Origin: Cocos nucifera | Taxonomy: Eukaryota > Streptophyta > Magnoliopsida > Arecales > Arecaceae | Length of the DNA stretch: 64,000 nucleotides | Assembly (NCBI GenBank): GCA_006176705.1 | Contig: QRFJ01000021.1 | Location: 2,004,208 to 2,068,207 of the forward strand | Reading direction: 5' to 3' | Made by a program: the position numbers and the translations under genes | In this document: one piece after another, positions 10,261 through 23,800 of the stretch | How positions within the stretch are numbered: position 1 is the first letter of the stretch | How the letters are laid out: each line of letters starts with the position of its first letter | The notes under the pieces: generated by a model | The model's database searches: none | What the model was told of the DNA's origin: nothing | What the model saw: only the letters and a program-made list of their open reading frames with translations

Positions 10261-13200
10261 ATGGAGAATGATGGGAATGAAGTTGTGCAAGTGCAGAAAA
10301 ATCCGTTTAGTGCAAAGGTAAATATGAATCCTTTGACATAAACATGAATGTTAAGCTGTAATAAAGTCATGTCGTGACTTGGCCTTCTATACCTTTTACA
10401 CTGTCCTGGGTTGAAGTTCTTGCACTGCAGGAGTTCAGTATATGGTTTCTTCTTAATAAAATTCAATATAGGTTGAAGTCAAGTTATCTATTTGTTTGAT
10501 TCTCTAATTAGTGTAAATATATCTGGAGCTTCTATTGGAGAGGTATGAATTAATTGAATTTGGTAAAACAGTGCAGCCATCGATGCATCATTTATTTGTC
10601 AAGAATTTTGAACTATTTTGGAGTGATTTATGCGATTTTGTACCAACTTTCAAAATGTTATTAGCATTCTGGAGTTTGTGCAAGGTCTCTAGGTTATCTA
10701 TAGAGTTGGCTGTTCTTGTTCTGCCGTTATTGTTAATTTGCTAAAGTTGAAAGAGGGGAAAAAAAAAATCAGAGAACTCAAGTCATGTGAAATATAATGA
10801 AGCTAATATACTTCTACAAGATACTACTTGCTCATTGACGTCTGATCCAGTGATCTGTACTTTTCTAGCTTACTGCTGTTTATTTTTCACATTGATGTGG
10901 TTACTGTACCTTTTCATTTTACTATTGCTTGTTTTGATTTCCCCCTTATAGTTTAATATTGCTGTTCTGTTAGGTCCATGTTTCAATGTCTTTGGAGCTT
11001 ACAAAGATAGTGGATAGTGTTGTTACAATTCTTCCTGCCATAGAATCAGCTCGGCCAGGATCCTCATCCGGTATACACGAGTTATGTTGTTTACACAATT
11101 TGATTGAGAAAGCCAAGCTACTTCTTCAACACTGTGCAGAATCTAGCAAGCTCTACTTGGTATGCTATAGTGTTTTCTAACCTGAACATGCATATAAAAT
11201 CTCACTTTCAAGTTCTGGTAGTAAGAATCTTCTAATTTAGGTCCTTGCTCCTTCTCTTGAATCTCAGTCGGAAATAATAAGTGTTGCTATTGGACGCTTA
11301 GGAAGTTGTTTTACTTTTAATATTCTTCATAAACATGGCTGTTTGCTAATCATTTTTTCCCACTTGCTCCCAATGTACTTCTATTTTATGCATCTATCAA
11401 GGTAACAACATTTGTTGTATCGTGTTACTGTAGCTTGGTGAAGTGATCAGCTAGTAGTCTGAAGTAAGGTCTGTGGTAGAAATAGATTCCAATATTCCCA
11501 TTTATATACCACATCAACAGTCATGCTGTCTCATCTAGAGGGGAATTGTTACTAAGAAATATCTTTGATTGATTGCTTCACATAAAATGGGTTGCAATGC
11601 TCGACACATAAATTAGCAAATCATCATGAAAATTATTGAGGCACACACATGTTCAACATTCTAGTTTTGAATGGGATACTTAAGAAACACCATGCATGAA
11701 GTTACATGCCTTGTCATAGGGGAGCTATGTTTGAGTCCCCTCCCACAACAAGAAAAGGAGTAATAAAGGAAGGAAAAGGAAACGCTGTAGGAGTTCTATT
11801 TTGGCTTAGTGTCAAAGCTGTCCTACATTCTTAATTCGTTTAAATAATTCAATTACAAATTTACACTGCCTTAAATTTTCTTCTGACTTTTTGTTGTTTT
11901 CAATTTTCTCAGGCAATAACAGGGGAAGCAACTTTGTTAAGATGTGAAAGGATCAGAAGTGACTTGAATCAAATCTTGTGTCGGATTCAAACTATGGTTC
12001 CAACATTGTTGACTTCTCAGGTTAGTAAAGAAATATCTACAATAGATTTTACATTGTCTCACTCTAAGTTTGTACATGTCCCTATATGTTCTTCCTATCT
12101 TTGCTGATTAATATGGAGGAATGTATCAGCATCTCATAGAGGTGATATACTTCAAGCAGATTCATATGGAAATAAAACTTTGCCATATGGAGTTCCTAGG
12201 TTTGTGGTCTTTTTTTTTGATTGTGAGACAATATTATTTTTTATTTTCAATCATTGGTTATGGTGAAACACTGCTAGAGTCCTGTATGTTTGTTTGATCA
12301 GGTCAATGTGAATCAGGGATCTTACTTTGTATCATTACTGTGTTATTAGTTGTCTGATCAACAGGCATTGTTGGTTTGTTCATGTGTCAAATTCTAACCA
12401 ACATTGCACTCATGTAGAATTGTTTTCTTTTTGTCCATCCATCTAGTTTCCAACAGCTTGAATTATTGGCTGCCCTAGAGGATAATGCCAGACTTGCAGG
12501 CCTCTGATTTCCCTTTGCATTAGATCCTTCTGAATCTTCCCCCCCCCTTTTTTTTGCATTCAGCTTGTTGCCGTGATAAAGAATGAGATCATTAGTTCTC
12601 AACAAAGATTTGTTTTTCATTTGCTAATAATTATAATTTTCTACAGATTTCTGAGGTTCTTGATTATCTTGGAAATGCAAATTTTATCATGGATTCTGCG
12701 GAAGAAGAGGCTGGCCGAGCTTTGCTAGAACTGCTTAAGAAGACTAAAGCAAGTGATGATTTAGAACTTAAGGCCTTTCAAATTGCAAGTTCAAGGTTGG
12801 ACATCACATCTCCAAAAGCTATTTTGATAGAAAAAAGAGCCGTTAGAAAGCTGCGTGATAAGATCTGTGATAATGAGCCCAGAAAAGGGAGGTGGTTGGA
12901 CTATATTCTGTATCTCCTAGAAAAGCATGGAAAGAACATGAGGCCTGACAATATTGAGCACAAAGAGAATGCCAATGAACAGAGCAAGCCCCTGACATCA
13001 GGCACAATTTCTGCATGTGATTCTGTTAACTCTGACAGAAATTATGAGTTTAGCGATCACGGTGAGGCTCAAACTGATCTGTCAAGAACTGCTTCACCTC
13101 CTGCGGAATTTTGTTGCCCTATTTCATCAAGATTGATGTTTGATCCTGTGGTTATAGCCTCTGGGCAAACGTATGAAAGAATATGGATAGAAAAATGGTT

Positions 13201-14842
13201 TGATGAAGGACATGATACATGTCCTAAGATGCAAAAGAAGTTATCAAACCTTTCTATTATCCCAAATTCTTGTATGAAGGATCTCATATCCAATTGGTGC
13301 ACTAAGCATGGAATTAGCATAATGGACCCATGCTCACAGCCTACCCCTGCAACCTTTCGCTCCTGGGAGCCTTCACATTGCAATTCCATATCAAGTTTGA
13401 AAAATATTTCTGCACCGCTATTAGATGGCAAAACTGGAGAGTACATAGTTAAAAGTATCCACAACAATGTATCATTTATCTCTTTTGATGCTAGCTACCG
13501 TTCAGATTCATCCCATGATAGGGGCATTGAGAACCCAAAGGGTAAATATGCTCAATTGTTTCCTTGGAGTGATGATTATCAAAAATATCAGTCATTTTCC
13601 AACTTTAACCATGACATGTTTCTGAGATTCTTTAATGGGCTCTCTAAACTTTCGTTGGACCTCCAAGGCAGAGCAGTGGAAGATGTGAAAATCCTTTTGG
13701 AAGGGGATGAACAGACCTGCTATGCTATGCTATCCAATGGTTTTGTGGAATCACTGCTGCAGTTTTTGAAGAATGCACATGATCTGTCTGATGTGCAGGC
13801 ACAGAAAGCTGGAGCTCAATTTTTTCTTGCTTTTCTGAGTAATAGCAGGTGATTTCCCCTCTATTATCCTTTTCCTTTTTAAGATATAAATACTTCCAGT
13901 TAGTTATTTGGGTAACAGAACTTGAAATTTCTTTTATTGTAATTAAATATAAGAATGAGGGGCAGCAAGTTGCAGATATGTGTAAATAATCCGTTGCATT
14001 CACACTTGCTAATCCTTTTACTTTCCATTTGTATGATGCTGAAAATTCTTGTTTGCATTGTATTCAGGGTCGAAATTCCATCCTTGGGTGAAGAGGTGTT
14101 TCAGTTGTTGACATCCTTTCTTGATTCTGAAATAACAACAGAAGCTTTGATGATACTCCAGAAGTTGTCTCATTTTCCAAATTGTAGATCCGGCATTGTC
14201 ACATCCGGTATTACTTCGTTAGTTATAGGATTCCTAAATTCTGAAGACACCGAAATTCTAGAGATTTCCATGAAAACCCTTTGTGATTTGTCACTTCAAA
14301 ATGAGATAAAATGTCTTATTTTGTCCTCTGGATGCTTATCACAACTGGTATCGCTTTTGAGTGACAGAAGACTAGCTGAATTTTGCTTTAAAATTATGCA
14401 AAACTTAAGTGATGATGAAGAGGTTGCAGCATCGATTGCCAATACTGATGGATACCTTGCTGCTATTGTAGAACTGCTCAATGCTGGCACTCGTGAAGAA
14501 CAACAATATGCTGCGACTATCCTACATTCCTTATGTACCCACAGTGTTGCGAATTGTTTACTTGCCCTGAAAGAGGGCGTGATTCCAGCTCTAGTTGATA
14601 TATCGGTAAATGGGAATGCCAATGGGAAGGCGAGCTCTTTGAAGCTGCTTCTCCTTTTAAGAGATATCACGCGTAAGGAGCATCTTGACAGTTCATGCAC
14701 TGCATCTGGAACTATGTCCGAAGAAGCAGAGGATTCCATCAAATGCTCTGCTAGCGAAAAGCTGAGATCAAAATCCTCTGTATTTTTTGGAAAGAAAATT
14801 AAATTATTATCAAAGCTTAGATCCTTGGCGGCTTTATTTTAA
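10261..14842 (+). CDS. PUB5: U-box E3 ubiquitin ligase, PUB5/PUB45-like
   Basis: Five exons join in frame with GT-AG introns: 10261-10317, 10974-11159, 11913-12020, 12647-13848 and 14068-14842, giving 775 codons. The N-terminal half (residues about 20-260) matches the plant U-box N-terminal domain, with VHVSMSLELTKIVDSV, LPAIESARPG and KAKLLLQHCAESSKLYL. The U-box (about 270-345) reads FCCPISSRLMFDPVVIASGQ, then TYERIWIEKWF and CPKMQKKL. This core binds the E2 enzyme without zinc. The C-terminal part (about 400-740) is Leu-rich and helical, like Armadillo repeats used to bind substrates. The protein should transfer ubiquitin from an E2 to unknown targets in cytosol or nucleus. The start is the first ATG in the exon after a probable 5'-UTR intron. 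Homology clearly places it with PUB5/PUB6/PUB45; the exact member is less certain. Confidence 0.9.
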
Positions 14843-17800
14843 GCAGTTGGCAAGGTTTCCAGGTACGACAGACTTGGACAATATTTTTTACTCTGACCAG
14901 TTAGCATGTTTTTATTAGGCAACAGCTGAAATCCTGCTAGGCTGAGGCAAGTTTTTGTTGGAATACCTTGTGGGATGCTAATCCTCATGTATTTCCGTTA
15001 GTTTGCCACTTATATGTAACTTTCTTTTTGGTACAATATGTAACTTTCTTTACCAACCCCCCGGGGAATGTGAATGTATGGTCATGGCAGGATTGTCTTT
15101 GTTTACAAAGGCTCCATGTTTTTTCTAGTCCCTTTTTGACAATTCCTCAATACAATTGAGTGGTGGGATATGGGAATGGATTCTTATAAGCAATGTCTTG
15201 CTCAGCGATAATTCATGTAAGTTGTACTCAACATAAGTTTCATTAGAAAGCAAGGTTATTTTATCCATTATGTTGCAATTTTTTGTCAACAATACCGTTT
15301 TTTAACTTTTATTAGAGACCTCAGTGCCTAATCAGGTTTCATATATATATATATATATACATAGAGAGAGAGAGAGAGACCTAAGGGCGGTCCAGAATCT
15401 CGAGAATATTCCTTGAGATTTTTTTTTTACCCAGCGCTGCCCTCGAGTTTGAATGAATTATCGCATGTCCTTCCATTGTTTGTTGCCAAGCAGGATGGGA
15501 AGTCTTGATGGAACTTGGCTGTCTTCCAGTTTTCCCTAGTATCTTTGTGAAATGTGCTGGTTTTGTTGGCTTCATGGTGCACCTATTGTGGATTTTCCAT
15601 AGGTATGGAAGGAACCGGTGTTGTTGAGGAGGGTTTGGAAGTGTCCTGATTTGAGTTCCTGTGGAGGGTAACACCAGGTTCGCTTGTCTTCTTCGTGGTG
15701 TTCTGGCCGTTGCTTGGTGACTTCGGTGTAGAGGGGAGGAGTTGCAAGAGAGTTGGTCAGGGTCAATCTAGATGTGTCATCATCTTTGAGGCGTTCTGGC
15801 TGTTACTATGTTTCCGTTAAGGTCTTCTTATAGGTATTTGTTGAAACGTGACTCAATGGTTATGTGATGGAATGGTTGGGTGGCTAGCGCATTGCTAGTC
15901 TTCTTCTGTTATAGTTGTCAATGCATGCTCCTTGGTGCTTTGCTCAATCATTGGTCGTCTTGTTTAGGTGTTCTCAAGGTGTTTGATAAAATGTTGCTGA
16001 ATGGTTGAGCACTGGTACTTTGCTGCTCCTGTTATGGTTGCCATTGCTCCCAACTCCTATTAAATGTTTAAATTGGTTTGCTGCTTGACCATTGGGTTTC
16101 CTTCTTGCTCTTGACTTGCCTGGTACTTATTTTTTTCCGACAGGAATTTGATACCTTGACTCCTCCTGGAGGTAAGCTTTCTCTTCTGTGATATTTCCTT
16201 TCTTCTTTTGCATGGATAACCGGTTGATGCTATGTGGATGTAGGTCACCTAGAAACCTTTTGGAGATAGGCCTCATGCTGCTATGCCAGCTGTATCTATA
16301 TCTGATCTGTACTTGTCTGAGTGGAGCTGACTGTTTTGGTTGATTTGGATGGCCTGACGACGATTGTTCAGAGGGTTTGGTTGGGTCTTTCTGCTATGTT
16401 TGTGTTTGAAGGTGCTTGGACCTGTTCATCATTGATTTTTACATCTGTCATGATTGTTCTGAGGGCCTAGTTGGGTTTTATTATAGGTGTTTGGGAAAAT
16501 TTGTATGAATGGTGTGTGGCTGGTGCATTGCTAAGTCTGCTCCAATTCTGGTGAATTTGCTTGATTGTTCAATAGCAATTTGATGATTAAGTGGTTGTTT
16601 GCTACTCCCATAACTTATGACTTGCTGTGATTGATGGTTGAGGGTCTGTACAATTCATGGTTTGGGTGCTTTATAAATTTTGGATGGTTGAGTGGCTGGT
16701 TTGCCACTCTCATTGGTTGAGTGGCTAAACCATGTTGCCCCCTTTCATTTGCATCTTTCGAATAAATTATATTTGTATTGATTGAGCCTTAGTGTTAAGT
16801 TGTATCTTTGAACTGTTGCAATTGCTTGGTCTAATTTTTTTATTTTATTCTATTTTCTTTCTTATTGGATTTTATTGTTGCGATTCTTAAATCAGTTTAG
16901 GATGAGGCTTAATTGTGTTGAGGTCCTTCGATGAGTCTTAAGTTTCAATTTGATGGTTTCGTGCAAGTTGGGCTTCTTTATTTTCAAGTTAATGGGTTGT
17001 GGTGGGCATATGGGTATTGTCCTTATATCATTGAGTGAGTTTCGTTGCGAGCCAGTTGTTAGTGGACTTCTAATGCAGGCTGCCAGGATTTGATTTGCTG
17101 CAGTGAACTGTGCAATCTTTGATGCTGACTTAAATTATTTTTACATTTTTAAGCTATGGTGCACAATCTTTGATGATGTGTTAAATTGTTTTTATGTTTT
17201 TAAGTTTTGCTCTTGGAGCTCCGCATGTCCTCTGCTAATGTCACGGGTGCTCAGCATTTAATTCTTTGTGCCTTTACCCCCTGTTTCTCTTTTTCTTTTT
17301 TTTCTTTTTTTAAAAATTTTATATGAGAGATTACATGATATGTTTGCGGACCATTGACACTGACTGGCAACTCTTTTTTTACATACTAAACAAAGCTGAT
17401 CAAATGCTTAGATGGTGGAATAATTCCCTACAGATGGGATCACTTTATCAAGTGGAAGGCACTTGACATTTATGCTAGGAAAAAGAACTACTTGATAGGT
17501 ATGCATATGATCATTTTGAAAGCAGTTTTGTATTTGCTGGTTGCTATGTGATCCTAAGACTTTGCGTAACACTTATTGCTTCACTGTTCAATAAATGTAT
17601 GCTAGATATTATTTATTATGTTGTCCATATAGCACCATCTGTGGTCACCAAGTTAAGAGATGCAACACATGCAAAGTTAGTTGCGGTGGCAATCATCAAT
17701 GATTCAATCCAGTTACCCTGATATTTGGCATGACCATGAAAAGCATGATGACATGCTGAGTGAGCAAGTAAAATACACCATGCCTGAGGATTAAGTATTT

Positions 17801-20800
17801 TAAATGTATGTAGAGTAAAATCAGTTACTGCATTTTTACATCCATTGTCTTGTCCGATGATTAAACTCTTATCAATATGATTTCTTATAGGCAAAAATAT
17901 AATAGAAACAACAGCTTTTAGCCTTTTGCTAATCTGCACTTTGATCCTCCTGACGTTGATGAGGCAAAATATTTGATAAACTTTTTTTTTTTTTTTTTTT
18001 TTTTCAATTTAACATTATATGAACTTCACATTGCACCCAGAGCACAACCATGCTGAAGTAATTATATTTATTATCTCTAGGATGGAAAACCAATTTCCTG
18101 TGAAGTACAAACCAGTTGCACAACTTGCACTCATCAACATCATCAACTCTTGCACCTGCCAGGAAAGTTACTGTGGAAGATCATAAATGGAAAAGTCAAG
18201 TCGCGCCTGAAAAAGATAAATTTAAGAATCAAGCACATCAGCAATAGATAAAAAAAAATACTGCAAGGGAAATATTTGCAATTTGCTGTCCAGCTCAATT
18301 GATTTATATAGTTAATCACAATTATTTTGCTTTCATTTTGAATTGTTTAAGGGTGTCTATTTTGAAATTGATGCACTGATGATTTACTTTCCAGTTCATC
18401 AGTTGCTATGGCATGATGATTGCACAACTACTTCAAAAAGGCATATGTACCACTGTCCAGTGATTTTGTGTTGCTGTGGAAGCTAAACAACAGTAACAAG
18501 GTATATACTTTGTCCGGTGATTTTTCTTTTACAAAAAAAAAAAAAAAAAGTTTCAAAGTTTAGTACATTATCAATCTATAAACATCTTTTAAGGTGCAAG
18601 CTCAGCCTCACTGTATGAATTATGATATCGCACTGATTAAGCACATCTTGTCTTATTTGAACAGCCAGGACAGGCAGCGCTTTGACATGGGTTAGAACTT
18701 GTCCAACAAATGACAGTGGAGGTACGATCATTCCTTTGCATATTATTTGGATTGACAGATATTAATTTTTTAGATATGGTGATCTTGATTAGTTTAACTC
18801 GTCTTTTCATGAACTTTACAATCATGTTTAAAAATGTGGACAGCAGTACATATTCCGGATTCATATTAGGAAACAATTTTAGCTTTTCAGAGTATGGAGC
18901 GTGTACTGCCATTCCACCAGAAAGAATTATCTGAGATTATATACCAGCACAAGTCATCCCACCACTAGCACTAGAGGTGCTCCACAATGAGACTCTACCG
19001 ACTCAGACTGAATAAGGATCAACATCTAAGGAAACTGAATTTAGGCTATTCGAGTGGATAACAGAAAAACTTATCTCAGTCTAATTTTTGTTCTCTGGCA
19101 CTTTTTTGGTTTTGCCTGAACTAGTTTCGGAAACACCAGCTTTTTGTTTATATACAAATTATAGTTGCTATATTGTTTCCTGTAATTACCATACACGTAT
19201 ACTTTTGTCGATGAAGCTTGGATATTGTAGATTCAAGCAGTGTTTTGCTCACATATGATAAACAATAAGATTCAACATGCTATGCCGTCAAAATCTCGTG
19301 GTGGTGAATTGCTACTTGAAATACTAAAAAGAGACAGTTGCTTTGCATCTCTCCTACAACAATCCTTCAAAATCAGTATAAACTATGTTACTCCTTTGAG
19401 TGAGAGAAGAGTGATCCATGTAGGTGAAAGTAACCAACAAATGTTACTAGAAATTTTAAAACTACACAATCACATAATAAGCCCTTATTTTAAGTACAGA
19501 ATGCTTAAGTTATTGCCTTGGTCTTCATCCATTGCTTCATGTGCTTTCTGCTTTGTTTTGGTCTCAGGATTCATCTAGCCGACCATCTTAGTGCTGGTTG
19601 GCAGCTCCAAACTACATTAAGCTGGACGTAGACAGATTTCATTTCCGAGGTTATGTTACAAGTACATTGGGTCCTATGATTTGATTGCTAGAGTGATCAT
19701 TACATTCTATTATTACCGATGTACCTCCTCCTTGATAAGATTGATATATCAATCAAGCCAACATTTTTTATCACTTCTCTGCTTCCTTTTCCATAATCTA
19801 GTTTTAGGGTTTGATTGGGAGAAATGCGGGCTAAAATTAGGGGAGATGTGGGCTAAGTGGCTAACTTCCATCAAAGGATGGCAAGAAGAGTGATAAAAAC
19901 TGAAACACCAGAACGAAAGCAACCGAAGCCAGTCCCAGCTGGCTCTCTTCATGACCATCTTGACTTCTTTCAAAGCCTTTCCCCACCAAACTCAATCAGA
20001 CACAACCAAGGAACCTTTTTGTCTGCACCATCTTTACAGTTGTGGAAGGCTTTGGGCAGGACCCAACATCATCCCCTTCAGAAAGAAAGATTGATGATTA
20101 GGACAAGGTACTTGGAAGCCAACAGACCAACCCAAAAAGAATCATAAAGATGGGCATCTCATGACCCTCAAAATTTTGGATCCCTATGATCATACTTTAT
20201 CCAAGGTCACTCAGTCTCATTTCTACAATGGACCCCGGGATTCAATCCCAAAAAAACATGGGAATATAGTACTGGAAAGTGGCATCTTTGAAGTTTATTA
20301 GTATTTGTATTGAAACAAACTCGGATTTGACAAAATATGAATGAGAACTACTTTAGAAATGAGGTCACTGGTTGCTGAAATCTAAACCCCCATGATGACA
20401 TTTGGTCCTTGGAATTTTTTGTAATGGGAAACCACGAGAGTGAACCAGAAATGGTCCAAATTGTTTTGGATTCAACCTGTAAAACTGATGCTCGATCTTG
20501 TCCCTTGGGTTAATGGGCAAGTATTGGGTCTGAATCTTAGGCTTGAAACCATGAAAATTATGCACGGGTCATTCTGCACTTCAACCAGCCAACCCGACTC
20601 GTCAACTAAATTTGGGTAGTTGGTCAGACTGCAAGGCCATCGGAAGCAAAATTAATGACATGGAATGAGTAGGTCCTATAATAAGTTTGTCACTGGATTT
20701 GAATTAACTTCATAATGGAGAATGGGCACCAAATATAGTAGCATTCCTCATCAATAATAGATATTTATAAATTAGTTCTTTGGATACTTCTAGTCTTGCT

Positions 20801-23800
20801 GCCAGGACTCAAATAAATATGCAGATGCATTTCAATTAACTGACTCGTTCTTGTTCTTGTATATCTAAATATTATGTCTCCTCCAACTAGTTGATATATC
20901 TCTTAATTTCTTAAAATTAGTCGCCATAACCTTAACTGTAATTATCCAGCCTACTTCCAATTATTTGAGGTTGTCATTATGGATTGTCCTAGGCCATTTA
21001 GATTCATTTCATAGTTATTAATATATTTTTATAACCGGCTGTCTATTTGATGTCAATAATCTACTTTTCTTATCCAAGTTTCAGACTGACCATAGAGATT
21101 TTTCTAGATATTGATCACCAATTAAATAAAAACTTTGTGGCAGTATATTTTCATGTCCAATCGCAGAAATTTTCATGTGTAGTGGCTGGTCCGACAAATC
21201 CATCACTTTCTTTCTAACTGATAAATATTGTCCAAATTTATCATGTTGCAAAAGAGGTTGTTGACTAAGCGACGTGTGATCCTTTTGGCCATTTCTGGCT
21301 GGGGGGAATGAACGACCATGCCAAAACTGTTGCAGGACTATTCAAAGGGATGGGGAAAGAGATTAAAAAAGGATAAAAACAGACATTGAAGTAGACTGAA
21401 GAAGGGCGAGGGTACAAAGGCCAGGTGTGGGAGATTAGGTTGGTAGAACGGTGGGAAACAGGGTGGCCACCCTAGTCAGAAGAAAATGGGGACAATCCCA
21501 CATTTAAAGGTGGGTGGGAGAGGGTCTCACCCAGAAATCTCCGATCCATGTCCTGCCGCTTTGGCCCCTTCTACTGGTCATATGTCCCCAGTTCTAGATT
21601 TGTGATGCCTCAATCAACTTGTGCCATTAATCAAAGCTAGTCCTTTTCTTTTCTTTTTTTTCTTGAAGAGCACACGCTGTCTTTAATTGTCAGGCTTTAT
21701 TTATGCACCACATCAAGAAAGGTTTTTTGCGAATTTTTGGAGATCAATGATCCAGTTATTTTTCAGAATTTCTTTCTTCTTCTTCTTTTTTTTTTTTCAA
21801 AAGCAAACATGTCATCAAACTTGAAATAGAAGTTATATTGGAAAAATGGTCATATGATCATTTGCGTAAATACAACTTATGGATATCCAAACAGTCTTAA
21901 GCATTTTAATCATTTCTCTAATTTTGTATTTCGAAGCTGCAATGACATGCCCATTTGAGAGAATCCAAAATGGACCAACATAAGCATGCATAAGTCTAGA
22001 TTTCCTCCCAAGGGGTGAAAATATAGGCTTTGAGGTTCCTCTTATCTTGCTTTCTTTGTCATATTAAATTAACTTGTTATTTGTACTTAATTTTATTCTC
22101 ATGGTGGATTCAATGAACCAAAAGGTGAGCTCATGATGGTTGCTTCATCCTTTCTATTGTGTCATGGACTATTGATTTGAAGGTTTGAGTTGGAAATAAA
22201 ACAACATACCATATTGAGTGAGAGAGCATGTGCAAAGTTTTACACAGTTATGCAATCATTAATTCATTTTACATTCATATACATGGAGATGATCTCAACC
22301 CTTTCAAAGACATGCGATGCCATTTCTTACTGGTGCTCTTTTACTCCCATACATGCTCCTTTGGGGTGGCCTCTTCTCGAGAAAGGACAAGTACAAGACA
22401 AAGGGACCCAAACTGATAAAATAGCTCACCACCCACAGGTGAACTTGTTGGAGTGGGAAAGGATCACATCAAATCTAAAAAAGGAGAGAGGCCTGAGGGC
22501 CTGTGGATGAGATAGCAAGTACTGTTCCCATGGCAAAGCCTTTCTTGGTGGGGCTGGGGACCTGGGGCACCTAAATTTTACATACTTGTCCTTGACCTGG
22601 CTCTGATCCCCAGCAAAAAGAGATGCATGCACCCTTCCCAATTACATAGCAAGTCAGAGAACAACTCGATCTCCACTACTGCCTGGTCTCTTCTATCCCT
22701 TTGGAAAAGCTCAGATGTTATCAAGCACTCCTTTGTTTAGGGTCTGTCCATGCATGTCATTGTCGACACAGCCTTTTGTTTTGGGCATCTCATCCACAAA
22801 CTAACTCATAAGAGTGGAGGGACCCAAGACAGCGAGTGTTATGAAGAAAGAAGAGTATGAACCTATACCAAGAAAAGAAATGCTAAGCGGCTCAAGTTTA
22901 TGGCCTTTGGAAACTCTGACACAAGAATTCTGGAGCTTGACATGGTGTCAAGCATCAATTTGGTGAAGTGTTGTTGCAGTGCTGGCCCTTGAATATCTGA
23001 CACATAGAGCAATGGTAGTGGTTGTTCAATTTCTAGGATTTTATTATGAGATTTTTTTTTTTTGTTAAAAACCACTGCATCAACCTTTATAATTGATTCT
23101 TTATTTAATGTGAAACTCTTGCTAATTCCTTCATAATTTGGATGCTCTCACTTTATGCGCTCATAGTTTTTTGAGTGAATGAGGGTTGGACAGGATCCAA
23201 CCTCTATGTTAGCATCGTTGGAACTTCTCTGACAGCTCATGAGGGGTGTTACCCCACTAGCATGTGCCAGTAAGAAGAGGCAAGATACTTTGTGCAAGTT
23301 ATAGCATCGATGATTGAAAGAGATAGGCCATATCTTGACGCTTATATTGCTGTACCATTTATGAGGGGGTTTGGACATGATTTAAGCAGGCATGTGAATG
23401 GTTTTAAACTTCATGTGCATGTAGGTTTCAATCTCATCTGATTTTGGTCCTAAATGTATGAGCAATGGTGCAGATTTTTAGCAGTAAGTCTTTGTTCAAG
23501 GGACTGATTTTGCATCGCATACTTCGATTTGAAGCTGTGGGCCCATTTGATAGAAAATTGCAAGTATGTAAAATTCTTGGATGATATAGTAAAATAGGTG
23601 TGTTTATTTTGTTGTTTTCTAAGCTAGGCCAGGTGCTAACTTGGCATATTCACAGGGCAGCCCAACTTAATGCATAAATCTGCTCTATCTTGAAACTTTT
23701 CAATGTCAAGTCCTGAGAGCGTGCATGAATGACATCATACATACAATTGGCAGTAATATCATTCTCTATGGTCATCGATCTTATATTTGTGCACCCTTTT

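Noticed and set aside
19240..20150. Open frames of 96-112 codons as exons of an unknown gene
   Set aside because: No recognisable domains, no consistent splice joins to neighbours, and composition like the surrounding intergenic DNA.
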